Assembly: GCA_963920765.1 (NCBI GenBank)
Contig: OY987247.1
Location: 4,464,001 to 4,528,000, forward strand
Reading direction: 5' to 3'
Source of the DNA: Ulota crispa
Taxonomy: Eukaryota > Streptophyta > Bryopsida > Orthotrichales > Orthotrichaceae
DNA length: 64,000 nucleotides
The notes under the pieces are model-generated. The model was not told where the DNA came from. It did no database searches and worked only from the letters and a program-made list of their open reading frames with translations. Below are positions 47,030 to 59,958 of this stretch, one piece after another; positions within the stretch are counted from its first letter, which is position 1, and every line of letters starts with the position of its first letter. The position numbers and the translations under genes were made by a program.

Positions 47030-48085
47030 TGCATAAAGCATGAAGATGTGAAATGTATAAAAGTATGTAATTTAATACACTGTACAGGAAAAAAAGATTA
47101 ATATACTTTAAAAAAAGTTATGCATAAACATGAAGAGGTTATTAGCTTGCAAGCATATGATTTATGATATTGCACTGCAATTTTTAAAATATTTAAAATT
47201 GGTTTTACACCTAAGCTTGCATACATTATTAGCTTGAGCGTATGTGATTTATTGCATTACATAGAGATCTTTAAATAAAATACTTGAAATTGCTTGTACA
47301 AATAAACATAAGGATGTTAATTATTTGAGAGCACGTGATTTATTATATTGCACAAGCAATTTTCTAAAAAATACTTGAAACTACTTCTATGCCGAAGCAT
47401 GGTGATGTTGTTAATTTAAGTGCATGTGATTTATTACATTACATAGCGGTTTTTTTTTAAATATTTGAAATTGCTTTTATATTAGTGCGTAGTATTATTA
47501 TTTGTTTGAGAACATGTGATTTATTACATTGCACAAAGGTTTCTTAAAAAATACTTGAAGTTGCTTTTACACCTAGACATAGAGATGTTATTTGTTTAAG
47601 AGTATGTGAATTATTACATTGCACAGCGAGGCGTAAAAAATATTTGAAATTGCTTATACGTATAAACAGAGAGATGTTATTAATTTTGCCAGTATGTAAA
47701 CTATTAAATTGCATATTCATTTCCTAGAAAATATTTGAAATTGTTTTTATGCCTAAGCATGGCGATGTTACTTGTTTGGGTGCATGTAATTTTTTACATT
47801 GCATAACAATTTTTAAAAAATATTTGAAAATGCCTTTATGCCTAAGCTTCGTGATGTTATTTGTTTGAAAGCATGTGATTTATTACATTGCATCGGGGTT
47901 TTTAAAAATAACTTAGAATTTGTTTTTTTATTAACGCCTGGTGGTAATGTTATTTGTATGAGAAAATGTGATTTCTTACATTACACAAATACTCTTTAAA
48001 AAAATATTTGAAATTGCTTTTATGTCTAAGCATAAGAATGTTATTTATTTGGGAACATGTGATTTAATACATAGCACAAAGGATT
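47030..48085. repeat. Degenerate ~90-bp satellite, about 12 copies
   Basis: The core GCATGTGATTTATTACATTGCACA recurs near 47064, 47153, 47238, 47331, 47422, 47513, 47603, 47690, 47782, 47871, 47963 and 48054, a period of about 85-92 bp. Each unit continues with TTTTTAAAAAATATTTGAAATTGC and CCTAAGCATGGTGATGTTATT. Copies differ by roughly a fifth to a quarter by eye, so the array is old. Confidence 0.88.
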
Positions 48086-48173
48086 AAAAAATCCTGATCA
48101 ATGAGCTTGAGCTCTTCCTTTAACAAATTCATCATTTACACAATTAAAAAAATATTTAAAATTGTTGTTGAAA

Positions 48174-48315
48174 CGCTACAAGGAAATTGTGGTCAAATCT
48201 ACAAAAAGCTGACAAAGATTGTGACCTAATCTATAGTATAATCTATAGTATACTAAAGATTTGGTCACAATCTGAGTCAACTTTTTGAAAATTTGACCAT
48301 GGTTTCCTTGTAGTG
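48174..48315. mobile_element. Mini CACTA-type foldback element
   Basis: CGCTACAAGGAAATTGTGGTC and GACCATGGTTTCCTTGTAGTG are inverted ends. AAA flanks both sides (48171-48173 and 48316-48318), fitting the 3-bp target duplication and the CACTACAAG ends of plant CACTA elements; the left end has C-G instead of C-A. The 142 bp is nearly all hairpin. Confidence 0.72.
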
Positions 48316-48318
48316 AAA

Positions 48319-49098
48319 AACGTGTTTGAAAAAATATAAACATAAAAGAAAACCCTAATAATGACACTTGTTAACTAGATAATAGATTGTTTTTAAAGTG
48401 CATTTAAAAAAACTGAAAAATATTTTTTATATCTTTTTGATGTTTTTTAAATTTGCTTTTGGTGGTTTTAAAATCAACTAGACAAACTAGTGTAATTATT
48501 AAGCTATTTGTATGTATTTTTTATTATGATTTTAAAATGTATTTCATATTAGTTGGTTTTTAATATAAAATATATTTTGATACTTTTTGAATCTACTTTT
48601 TGTTATGATTTTTTTTGTAATTAGTATATGAGAGGTATTTTATAGAATGCCTACTTGTTGTAGAAAGTTAAAATTTTACAAATAGGTGTTCTTTTCTTAC
48701 ATTTTGGCAGTTATTGTGCAACCTGTTGGTTAAGGAGTCACAATTAGGTCATAGAGATTCAAAAGATGCTAAAAAGACTAAGATTCCATGAGATTTGTGA
48801 AGAAGCTAAGGTAGAGATCCAAATAGGTGGAGAAAAGATTATAAAAGAAAAGATTTTGCAAGTGAAAAGAACCCACAGCCTTGGAGAGCGTGCAAGTCTA
48901 GCCAAGTTTGGATGTTTTGTGCTTTTGTGTTTTCTTGTTTTTGCTTATGAATAAGAATAATATTTTACTACTTGCTTTGTGTTACAAATTGTGCATATTG
49001 CATAAGTTGGTGTATGATGTTTTGAATGTTTCTATTCAAGTTGGATTATGAGAAATTGTTTGTGTAAGTGTTTGAGATTGAAGTTGTAATTCAATTTG
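48319..49098. other. AT-rich intergenic DNA
   Basis: No supported gene or element between the mini CACTA element and the large CACTA-type element. A 62-codon open frame at 48766 has no recognisable domain. Confidence 0.5.
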
Positions 49099-49331
49099 CA
49101 CTAGTAGAAAATTTGATAGAATCAACAAAATTTCAACTCAAAACTATTGATTTCATCTGTTGATTTGGTCAAGTTGATTTGGGTACTTTTCAACAAGAGT
49201 TTGTTGATTTTCTGTTGTTTCTTTGTTGTTTCTATTAATTTTTGCTTATTTTTTTGTTAATTTTTGTTGTTAATTTATTTCTTTCATCATTTTTTTTTCA
49301 TAATAATCTTGTGATGTTGAAAATTTTAAAA

Positions 49332-49490
49332 AATGGTCTCAGCTGGCTGAAGGCCAACTGTAACCGCAGCAGTCCGCCAAGGGCACTGGCTGCAGAGCGC
49401 CAAGATTGGGGGTTGAACCCTAGACCTTGTGCCTCCCACCGGTGGCCCTTCCCTCAAATTCCTTGCCACTACACCACTCGTCACCTCATG
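49332..49490 (-). mobile_element. tRNA-derived SINE
   Basis: On the minus strand, TGGTGTAGTGG (49476-49466) matches the Pol III A box and GGTTCAACCCC (49419-49409) matches the B box, with 46 nt between. A T-rich stretch (CCATTTTTT) near 49337 could end transcription. Its GC content is far above the surrounding DNA. It sits inside the CACTA-type element. No target duplication was identified with certainty. Confidence 0.75.
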
Positions 49491-49631
49491 TGTGTGTAAG
49501 CAGATATGAAAAGTGTATTTAAACATTATGTAAAACTACTTTTAATTACTTTGCAAAATAGTAGACTTTGAAGCCTATTTTGGTCTTGTAGAGGACTTTT
49601 TTTCAAAAAACTCAAACATACAAAAAGTTGG

Positions 49632-50559
49632 TTAACCCCTAAAGGACCATGGCCTTTATTTTGTCAAAAGACACTCAAAACTGTCACTTCTATGGCAAAG
49701 AATAAAAAAGTTTGAATATCAGGCATTTCGCACATCTAACCGTAGGATCTTGTGCTAGACTATTATAAAAATGTGTCATACAAAACTCAAGAACTTTGAC
49801 CGCACAGATTGGAAGATATTTGCATTTAAAAAGTAAAAAACAACTTTTTTGCACCTTGCTTGACTGGAATTTTTAACTTTGAATATTTTTAACTTAAAAT
49901 TTTTGCACCATAGAGTTTGAAATTCTATTTTCGCATGGTGGAAAGTTGAGTTGGGAATCTTGGGAATTTAAATAAAAAAAGAATACTCAATTTTCATTCT
50001 TTAAAAAAACATTAGGTAGAGGAAGGTATGAGATTGAAGAAAAACTTAAATTGCTAATAATCCTGCAATGGAATTGAAAAGCAATAATCCTAATGGTGAG
50101 ATTGTTCTAGAAAGAAAAAATCATCCTCTCCAACAACTTTTTTGGAAAAATGTTAAATCTGCATTCAAAAGTGAAGTTTATAAGTTATTTTTTCAAGAAG
50201 ATGCTTGAGTTGCTCAAAAAACAAGATTGTTCATAACTTTCTCATAACTAGTCCAAATGCAATGAATCAAAGCTTCAAAAGTAAATAAAGATATAATCTA
50301 TGAGAAAAAAAAATTAATTTTTTTTTTTCAAGTTTATATAAGAATTTTTTTGCTGCCCCTAGTCCCCAAATTTGTGCTTATTTGGGCATAACTTTTGCTC
50401 CTTGGCATCAATGGGAATAAATATTATATTCCCCAAAAGCTAATGTGTTTTTCCATCTTCAAATAAATTTTCAAAAAACCAAGACAAAAATTGAGGCTGT
50501 AGGTACCTGCCCAAAATTCCATTTGTCCCCCAAAGGGACAATGGTCCTTCAAGGGTCAA
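49632..50559 (+). mobile_element. TTAA-flanked non-autonomous DNA transposon (long type)
   Basis: TTAACCCCTAAAGGACCATG to GGTCCTTCAAGGGTCAA (TTAA decayed to TCAA), about 928 bp. The interior start (GACACTCAAAACTGTCACTTC) and end (GTCCCCCAAAGGGACAATGG) match 8116-9060. Confidence 0.75.
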
Positions 50560-52169
50560 TGTAGTCTACTTTCATCTCCAACAATTTTTTTGAGATTTAA
50601 GATCTTTGATAAAAAAAAATATGGGCAAAAATCAAAGAAGGTGTTTAGAAATTTTTAAAAATTATTTATTTTCACCCCTTTGATTTTTGATTATAATTTT
50701 TGATTGAAAGGCATAAATCTCAAAAAAATGTTGCAAGTGAGAATTTGCTTCATTTTTTAATTTTTTTTAGTTTTTATATTTCTTGAAAGCAAAACACTTA
50801 TTAGGTTAAAGTATCATCCATAGTTTGCTAGCTTCAAAAAACATTAAGTTTTGAATAGTTATAGAATTAAAAAGTTGTAATCATACAATCAAAATTTCAA
50901 AGTATCAAAAAAATTAAAAAAGATTCTATAGTACTTTGAAGATTTTTTAATCCTTTTTAAAGATTCCAAAAATATTCCATATGATTTAAAACTTTTTGTT
51001 GATGTGATTTACAAAAGAAGGAGAAATATTAAAAATGCTCTTTGGTTGTTTCAAAATATTAAATTTATCCCTTAATGATTTAAAATATCAAAAATACTCT
51101 TGTTTTTTCTCAAAGTATCAACTCTACTCCTAGTATTTTGAGATAATATAAAAAATGCTCTTTTATTTTGAAATAGCAAATACACTCTTGTGTTATTTGA
51201 AATATAAAAGTCACCTTTGATTTTATGTAAGAATATCAATTAAACTATACCCTTAGTTATTTTTGAAGCTATTTCAAGTTCCTATAATTCACTTTTTCTA
51301 TTACAAATTTTTGTAACTACTAGAATGACAATGAAAGTTACTAAAAATAGAGGCAATTTAATTGCAAACTCAATCTTATAATCAAATTGTTCAAATTCTT
51401 TGTAGGATTTCTACCTATAGATATATCATTGCAAAATCTAATGCATCAACTGCATAGTGATTTTTATTTTTAATATAATATTTAAAATACAATTGGACTG
51501 AAAAGGCGCAGAAAAACTAGAGAAATTTATGATATTTAAAAAATCTAAGAATAAAGATTAATTGGCATTTTTACACTAAACCAAAGGTAGATATTTTGTT
51601 TTCAAACTACTCAAGGATTTACTGGATAATTAAAAATAGTTGAGAGCATTTTAAATATTTTCCCGGTATATTATAGCTAGGCACTATTGATATTTTTGCA
51701 AAAAGCCGAGGGTGTTTTTGATACTCTTAAACTTTGAGGGACATACATGATTTTATGAAAGAATTGAGGGGCATCTTTTATGTTTTTTCATAAAGAAATT
51801 TTGGTATTTAAAACAACAAATATTGTACTTTTTATATAAAACTTTGTTGAATTAATGAAATTGTGTCCAAAAGTGTCCAAATCAACAAAAAACTATTGAT
51901 TCTTTGTTGTTTTGGCCATGTTTTTAGTAGATTTTAAGGGCTACTAATGTTAAACCATATATACCATATTGTGAAAAATGAAGATAAGAAGCCACACTCA
52001 AAATTCTAAAAGATTCTAACTTTCTTGAAAACTTCTTTTATTTTGCAAAACTTCAAAATATTCTCATGTAGTCCACAAATATTCTAGAAAGATTTCAAAA
52101 ACAACCTAAATTATTCAATTAGTTTTTTATGAAAAACATTCTAAAGTATTTTAATGATTTATAAAAAGA

Positions 52170-52790
52170 TTCTAAACCAACTCTAATTGAGTCTGAGAGA
52201 TTCTATTTTTATAAAGATTTTGAAATCTTTTAACAAATCACATAATTGAAGATTTCAAAAAGAATCTTGAAGATTCCAAAGAGGTTTCTCAAGATTCCAA
52301 AAAGATTTTCAAAGATTCTTTAAAACATGCAAAATATTCTCAAAGATTCTCAAGGTTCTTTAAAAACCTAAAAAGATTCTCAAAGATTCTTCAAAACATC
52401 TCAAAGATTCTTAAAGATTTCCAAAAGATTCCAAAAAGATTCCCAAATATTCTCAAAGATTCTTAAAAACCCTAAAACATTATCAAAGATTCTTTTAAAA
52501 CCTCAAAGATTCTCAAAGATTCTCAACTTTTTGAAAAGATTCACCAAAGATTCTCACAAATTCTTAAAGATTTCCAAAAGATTTTTAAAGATTCCCAAAA
52601 GATTCTCAAAGATTCCCAAAGATTCTTTAAAAACCTAAAAAGATTCTCAAAGATTATTTAAAAAATCTCAAAGATTCTCAAGGATTCTTAATTTTTTGAA
52701 AAGATTCTCAGAGATTCTCATAAATTCTTAAAGATTCTCAAAGGATTCTCAAAGATTCCAAAATAGATTTTGAAAGATTCTAAATTTTTT
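52170..52790. repeat. AAAGATTCT-rich degenerate array
   Basis: Dozens of CAAAGATTCT, AAAGATTCC and TTAAAGATT variants at spacings of about 10-13 bp, with a weaker higher-order pattern (AAAACCTAAAAAGATTCTCAAAGATTCTT). It forms the right part of the CACTA-type element. Confidence 0.85.
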
Positions 52791-52940
52791 GTTGATTTGG
52801 ACAGTGATGTCCAAATCAACAGAAACGTAAGTAGTTTTTTACAGAATTTTGTTAAATTAGTCAATTAGTGTGTGCAAGTGCCCAAATCAACAAGAAACTG
52901 TTGGTTTTCTGTTGTTTTGGCCAGGTCTTTACTAGTGTTG

Positions 52941-55900
52941 GGAGTTTCTAAATGAAAAGGAGTTCTGCTACTTGGAGTGTATGTGAGATTTCTTACTTGT
53001 GTGTGTATGATTGACCTAGTTGGAATGGATTAATTATGAATGCGTGTACAATTTCTACTTGTGTTGAGTTTGTCATGTGAGTGGAATCAAAATTGTTGTC
53101 TTGAGAGAAGAGATCTTATTTGGGAATTAAGTGGAAAAATTCCATGAGCAAGAAGAGTGGATATTCTACTTGCTTGATGTGAAATAATTAACAGGTGCTT
53201 GTGTCTTAACAAATTGAAGTTTTCAATCAGCCTTGTCCTCGCCAATTGAATTGTGTGCTTGTATGATTGAATCCTATTCGGTTTGAGAGTGCTAAAGTGA
53301 AAAGGAATCTAGAAGCATTGTTTGCTAATTCAGTCTATTTCTTGGGTGTCGTTGTAGTTTCAAGTTGTGAATGAAATTAAGTGATGAGTGATTTCTCAAA
53401 GAAGAATAAAAATAGGTTGAATGGCTAAATGCAAAGTGAATCGATGAAACAAGCTTATTGGATCTTTTTAAATTATTTGAGTTGAATTTGCAAATTTGGA
53501 GTTATTAAAGAGTCTAGCCGAACAGGTGAGTGTAGTTGAAGGATCCAAATTAAAGAGAAAATAACCAGAGAGTGATTCAAATTCATGGAGAGAATGACTG
53601 AGTGATTATATTCTGAATTGGAATAAGAAGAACAAGTGACCAAAAATCCAACTTGGAGTGCTAAGTCAAGAGAAAAAAAATGAATCCCATTCAAAGGTGA
53701 TTGAGAGTATCCTGCCGAGTTGAAGTGAGGATATGAGGGAAGAATAAAATCTAAATTGAGATTTTTGATGAGAGTGACTAAAAGCTTTTGAACGGATTAG
53801 GGAAGCCAAGAAAAGAATTCCAAATTGGAAGAGTATCTAGCCAAGTGGTAATGAGAGCCTTGAGAGAAATCTTAATCCTATTTGGGAAGTAACTGAGAGC
53901 TAGAATGCAAAGTTGAAAACCAGGATGTTGGAAAGAATAATTAGCCTAATTGGTGAGTGAAAACCAGAGGGAATAAGAAAAATATTCCTACGTGGTAAAT
54001 GGTTGCTGAGAAGCTGTGAGTCTAATGAAGTTCCAATTGGAGTAAAGACATGGACTTGTGAAGCTGCAAAATTGGAATGATAAAGCTGCCAGCCGATTGG
54101 AAAAGACAAAGCTAAAAAGACAATTTGGAGCTGGAGAAAGAAAGTTTCAAGACTGTTGGGTGTAAAAGAAAAATAAAAGAAAGCAATTACATTTAAGTTC
54201 TTCTAACTCTACTTGGGCATTAATTAAGAGTGAACACCCTAATAGCAATTAGGAGCATGGCTAATAATCCAATTAAAGAGGAAACTTCTTACTTGGGTTT
54301 TTAAATATAAATTGAAGGAGTCTTGCAAACCTATGAGAATAGTCTCCCCAAACGAACTCATCCCTAGACTAGGTTTACTAAAAAAGTACACCAAATCTTA
54401 CTCCACATATTTCAATTTGAAAAGCTTAGTATTTTATTGTGCAAATGTCTTATTTTTTGAATGTCTTTGGTGTAATTTTTTATCATGGTTTTTTTTTTTT
54501 TTTCATTTATCATTAGATATACCGGCAGCTGTTTTTCACATATTACAGACTCATTGCCTAGTAGTTGTTTTGCTAACCTTTAACCTTATATATGCTAATT
54601 TGATACTAATAATATTTACTCTAAGTTGACAAAACTTTCTATAGTTCTTTTTATATCTTTTATTTATTGAAGAGTAAACAATTTGTAATTGAGAATGACC
54701 ATTTCAATAGTTGTCAAATTCTTAAAGCTGATATAATGTAACCGTTCACTCCATAGCTAGTAATGTATACTATGTCATCAAATTTTAAGGATGTAGACTT
54801 TTTTAATAAATATTTGCAAGGATAATTGAGTTGGTCATATTGAATTTACAAAAACTCTAGAAATGAAATAATACCTTCTCTCCTTCATCTTGTTCTTTTT
54901 GTCTTTTTTGTGTTTCCATTAGATAGTTTGGAGTGGTGTTCACTCTAACATTAAAATTTGTATGCTTAATTTAAATATAAATAAACAGCCATTATTGTGT
55001 TATGTAAAGCAACATATCTCCAAAAAAATTAAGAAGGCTTGAAAGCACAGTTTCAAATTGTTAGATGAATATACTTTTATCCATCGCACTAGGAAAAAAT
55101 TGTTTGAGCAACTTTGGTTTGTCCTTTTCATCACAAAGTAAAAAACAAGTATATATAAAGGATTAACAATAGTATATGTAGAAACAAATGGTATTTCTAT
55201 TTTGACAAAACACAATCTTTAAAATAACTACAATTTTTTGGAATTAAAAAACATATATTCATCAAAACTAAATTAACAAGAAGAAAAAGAAAAAAAGAAT
55301 TGTAAGTTCAAATAGATAGGTACACATATGAGTACACTTAACAACTAAATTGCTAGAAGGAGAGTCTTTTTGAAAAGTTAATGACAACCTATTGACTATT
55401 TATGAGTCTTATTGGCTCAAATGCCATATTCAAAGTTTCAACTTTTTGAAAACACATACTTTGTACTAAAGAAGTTATACTAGAGTAAAATTGCTGCACA
55501 TAGTCTTTCTTTTTTGGTGGTAAGAAAATCACAACTAATATAGAATAAGATGTTCTATTTCAATAAGTTACAATATTCCACTTTTAAAATTGAGGAAGAA
55601 TCATTCCAAATAGTGAAAATGCTTGTTACAAACAAAACAAAACAAAATCTTGATCTTCATAAATACATAGCCTAGACTATTCTCACAAAATATGCTTTTG
55701 TACAATCATATTTTGATCAATAACTGTACAAATTAATAAATAAAGCATACATCAAGTCTCTCCTTTAACTTAAATATAGAGTATGTACAAAATGAAACAT
55801 ATGTTTAATTAGAATCAATATGTGAACAATACAAACTACAAAGTCAATCCAAGTTATCAAACAAATGTACACTGGAATGTTATGGATTTCGAAACACAAA

Positions 55901-58089
55901 AATGACTTGAACTATGTTGGGTATGTGCTTCTTTTTTGAACCATGTTGGTAGCATGTTCTTGTGCAAGCCTTGAAAGGAAACCTTTAATTAATTTTTGGC
56001 ATCAATGCAGAGAAGTCAAGATTGAATCAATACAAACCATGGAATGCTCTCAATTTCACCTCGGAGAGGGGAGGAGGGGCACTCTATGTATATTTTGAGT
56101 ACCCTGTGCGGCAAGGGTTTTTTTGGGGGTTATTTATCTCAGGGGCAAGAATTAAAGGATCCTTATGATTACTTATAATTGACAAAATGGCTTATTTGAT
56201 AGAACTCTATCATTACTTATACTTTTCATTTCATTGTTATTTTATTCTACACAATATATTTTGTAAAGAAAAACCTAGAATTGAAAAACAAGTTCAAAGA
56301 AGAAGGATTAGACAAAGAAGTATACAACCCTATTTTCCCTAAAGCCTTGAAGCTACCCATTATATTTTGAAGAAATTGGACATTTAATTGCCAAAAAAAA
56401 ATTGCCTAGCTATGCAACCAAATGTATATACGGGTTATAATGAATTCAATCCACATGATCCAATATATGACACACTAAATTTTATGCACAAAATACTAAT
56501 GACCCACATTTGGAGGATACTTGAATTATTCATAAATGATTTTTGGCTTTTAATAGCCTCTATCTTGTTTGTAAGCTTGTTATAAATTTTATCTAAAATG
56601 AAAAAAGGGCTATCTATATTATGCCGCACATTGTTTCTAAAATGCAGTAAGTTGCCCCAAGAATTTCACAAATTGCATTCAACTTTACCAGTTTTAAATA
56701 TGCACAAGGTGATTACTCTAAAGAACAATAATTCAAACAATGCAAAATAAAACTCTCATATAGGTGATAGACAAACCCTATCAACATTAACATGCTAATC
56801 ATTTTTCCAAGGTTCTTCTAATCATTTTGACTACCTCTCATTCTTTGCTCACACACAAATGTTAACAAATGAATACCTAACAACAAATGCAATTGACAAA
56901 CTAAAGTCAAATTGAAGAAACAAGCTAGAAATCTGTGGCCTCTTTCACCACAAATTATGAGCAATTCAATTACAAGAGGCTCTTACACTAAATCACACAC
57001 TTCTAACTAGAGTATTATCTCCACATCTTTGCAATGATTTCCAAAAAAATTCAAATCCTACGTTGTAGTTAAAAGAAAATTGCTTAGAAAAACCAAAATA
57101 TCGTTATTTTGCCTTAAGATTAAAATAAAATATTTGACAAACATCATGGTTCTAAATACAATCACAAGTAATTTGAAAGAGAAAACAAACTCATCCTCAT
57201 ATTTTCCAAGGCCTTCTTATAATTGAAACTCAAGTTGCATGCGCCAAGCCTCCATGTTCCCTCTTCATAAACTAAGCAATCTTTTTTTTATAATTTTTTT
57301 TGTTATTAGAAAAAATCATAGTTCTTACAAAAAAATATCAAAATTAGAGATTAGTCCACATTGTGAAACGAAAACAATCAAATATGAAAGTGATACAAAT
57401 ATTGTAATCCTATATAATAAAAATTGTGAGATATGCTCTATGAAAAGTTGTGTTGCTTTTGGGACCAACATCATCTTGCACAACATTTGGAGAAGTTGCA
57501 AAGTCAAGTTTTATATTCCTAAAAAAAATGGGGTAACAGGGCAAAGCCTACTCCTATTTTTGAAGTTTTGGAAGAAATTTGCAATGAAAAGTCCAATAAG
57601 ATAAATCCACATGCGACAATCCTTTAACAATCTACCATTCCTCAAAAAACCTTTGATCAAAATTTGATGTAGAATGATGTAACCCGCCACGCATGAGAGA
57701 ACTTGTGACAAAACAAAATTCGCACTCTAAAGGCCATTCAAATAGCTAGCCATTTGCTCTTATATGGCTTGTTTGCAAAGTATGCAATGGAGGTGCTCTT
57801 GGGGCATCTTTAGTCCACCTTAGCAAACATCATTAGAATACCAACACTAGTCTTTTGATAGACTTTAAATTGACTAAAGTATAACATTAAAATTTTATGA
57901 TTTGAAAGGCATTGAAAACATTGTTGTAATAACATAGTTAAACTTGAATTTGGACATTGACTAATTTGAATACGTCCCATCAAATGTTAGGTGTCTTCAC
58001 GAAAACTTACAAGCCTCTTCAAATCAAACCTAAAAATAAGAAAATTTAGCCACAAGGATGGTATAGTGATATTTGTTTCATATGTAGGA
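52941..58089. other. AT-rich intergenic DNA
   Basis: About 5 kb with no supported gene, RNA gene or complete element. The region 53000-54300 is purine-rich (GAGTGA and AATTGGAAT motifs). Short frames at 54312 and 57239 have no recognisable domain. Confidence 0.5.
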
Positions 58090-58342
58090 TAATATCCTAT
58101 TTCACTAAAATGGGAGATTGGGCGCCTCTCAAAATAACCATGCTAATCTCGACTTGAAATGGCAATTTTCATTAAAAGTAGAGTTTTTAGATGAAATCCT
58201 CTAATTTTAGGTCATTTTTGAAAGGTTTTATTGCAATTTAACTCGACTCAAGCTAAATTGCAATAAAACCTTTCATTGAATTTCCTTTCAACTATCTCTC
58301 AATTCAATGGAAATCTCCCATTTTAATGAATTTGATGTTATA
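58090..58342. mobile_element. Foldback MITE
   Basis: TCACTAAAATGGGAGATT and AATCTCCCATTTTAATGA are inverted ends. The centre is also palindromic (GAAAGGTTTTATTGCAATTT with AAATTGCAATAAAACCTTTC). Confidence 0.75.
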
Positions 58343-59135
58343 TTTTTTTGCATAGAAAATAAATGTAATTATCATAATCATCCAAATTTAAAGTTACACC
58401 TCTGATAATCATATTGTGGATTTTTTTTCTCCAAGAAGGTGGAGAATAAAATCTATCTTTGTCAAAAAGTAGAGAAAATGATTCTTCTTCAAAAAATTTA
58501 AAGACCAAGGCTTTGCCAAAAAATGTCCAAAATATTCTTTAGCAAAAAGATGAAGAAAAAATATATTGTTGCTAAAAATTATGAAGAAATTCTCACCTTG
58601 TTAGATTGCACCTATTTATTTTACACTACCTTTGCAGTTCACAATGTCCCTTTAAACCAAAACTATGTTTGGTAATTACCCTTCTAGTTGCAAAACTTAA
58701 TGAGTGTTTCACTAGGTTTCTTTCCAAACATAACCTCTCAAAAACCTTGAATGCAAGTTTTTATAAACATGTATATGCAAGCATGTCCAATCCATACATT
58801 TGATGATTTCTACATCCATTTGAAAGTTTATAGATTCTTGTATTGGTTTTGTAATATTTGTGACAATATGGGTTTCTAAAGCAAATTTTTACAGATATTC
58901 TAGAGTTCAAAAAGCACAAATGTACTCTTGCTCAAACATAAAACTTCTAGCTCAAACAAAAATTTCCTAGCTCAGAATCTCGTCAAAAATGGCTTTTAAA
59001 TTTAAATTTTGTTTTATAAACAAAGCAAGTGAACCATTTATAATTGGTATACAATCTATAAGGGAAGAAGAAACAAAAAAAAAATCTAATATTCATTGAC
59101 AAAATTTAGGAATGCACCACTATATCAAAACTCAT
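58343..59135. other. AT-rich intergenic DNA
   Basis: No gene or element supported in this stretch. Confidence 0.5.
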
Positions 59136-59958
59136 ACTCCCTCTGTTTTTGAAAGAAACCCGTATTTGAGAATTTGTGGGGAATTAAGGAATATTAACAA
59201 CAAATTGTAATTGGAAATAATTGGATATTAGGCTTAAACTATTCCAAACCCAATTTTAGTTTTTTTTTTAAAATTTTAAATAAGGTTTTTTAAAAAAAAG
59301 AGGAAATTAGAACCAAAGTTTGAAATTTAAAATATTTTGTTATTGTCACAAATAGTTAGAAAAATGATTGATATGAAGTGTGTCAATGCAATTGTAAGTA
59401 AAAAACAAGTTATCCTAGTTGCCCAAGTAGTCCCATCTATCAAAAAATCAAATCCCCTAAAGGATGTTGCTATTTTGTATAAGGACTCCCAAGTTGTATA
59501 CAAATGGGGTATTTGGATAGCACATGAACCCTATTGGAGTTGTAAGTTTCAAGCCAACTCATAGACATGCTACTTGTCAACTAGGATTTTTTAGGGAATT
59601 TTTAACATTTGTTATATAGTCATTTCTTTAAGTACTAAATGATTCTTGTACAAATACAAACGACACTTTTGGTAGACAACATCCTTTAGGGGTTAAGATA
59701 CTATTGATGATTCTAGATGAATGATAGGGACAACTTGCAAAAAAAAATCACCAAATCAAGTTTGCAATGCTAACATTAGCAATTAATGAGCATGAAATGC
59801 TTAAAGAATATCATCAAACATGCCAAGCACTTCACTTTACTTTAGAGATAAGCATAGGTTTTGTTTTTTACAAAAATCAAGTCAATAGACAAATATGGGG
59901 TTTTTTTTTAAACAGAAAAATAAACATGAATCCAAATTTCTTTTAGAAACGGAGGGAG
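59136..59958. mobile_element. Stowaway-type (Tc1/mariner) element
   Basis: CTCCCTCTGTTTTTGAAAGAA and TTCTTTTAGAAACGGAGGGAG are inverted ends matching the plant Stowaway consensus CTCCCTCCGTTTC, each bordered by TA (59134-59135 and 59959-59960). At about 823 bp it is longer than usual MITEs. A 75-codon frame inside (MLLSQIVRKMIDMK...) is not a recognisable transposase, though the motif WIAHEPY could be a remnant. Inside it, CCCCTAAAGGATGTTG (59453) and CAACATCCTTTAGGGG (59679-59694) form another inverted pair. Confidence 0.85.

Larger units (their letters stand above)
49099..52937. mobile_element. Large non-autonomous CACTA-type element (3.8 kb)
   Basis: Left end CACTAGTAGAAAATTTG and right end CCAGGTCTTTACTAGTG are inverted, and both are flanked by TTG (49096-49098 and 52938-52940), a 3-bp target duplication. 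The subterminal regions carry repeated GTTGATTT and AAATCAACA motifs (49150-49210 and 51880-52920), typical of CACTA transposase-binding arrays. No transposase is recognisable. The interior holds a SINE, a TTAA element and an AAAGATTCT array. Confidence 0.7.

Noticed and set aside
47030-48085. CRISPR-like array
   Set aside because: The repeats are adjacent 90-bp degenerate units without unique spacers, in plant nuclear DNA.
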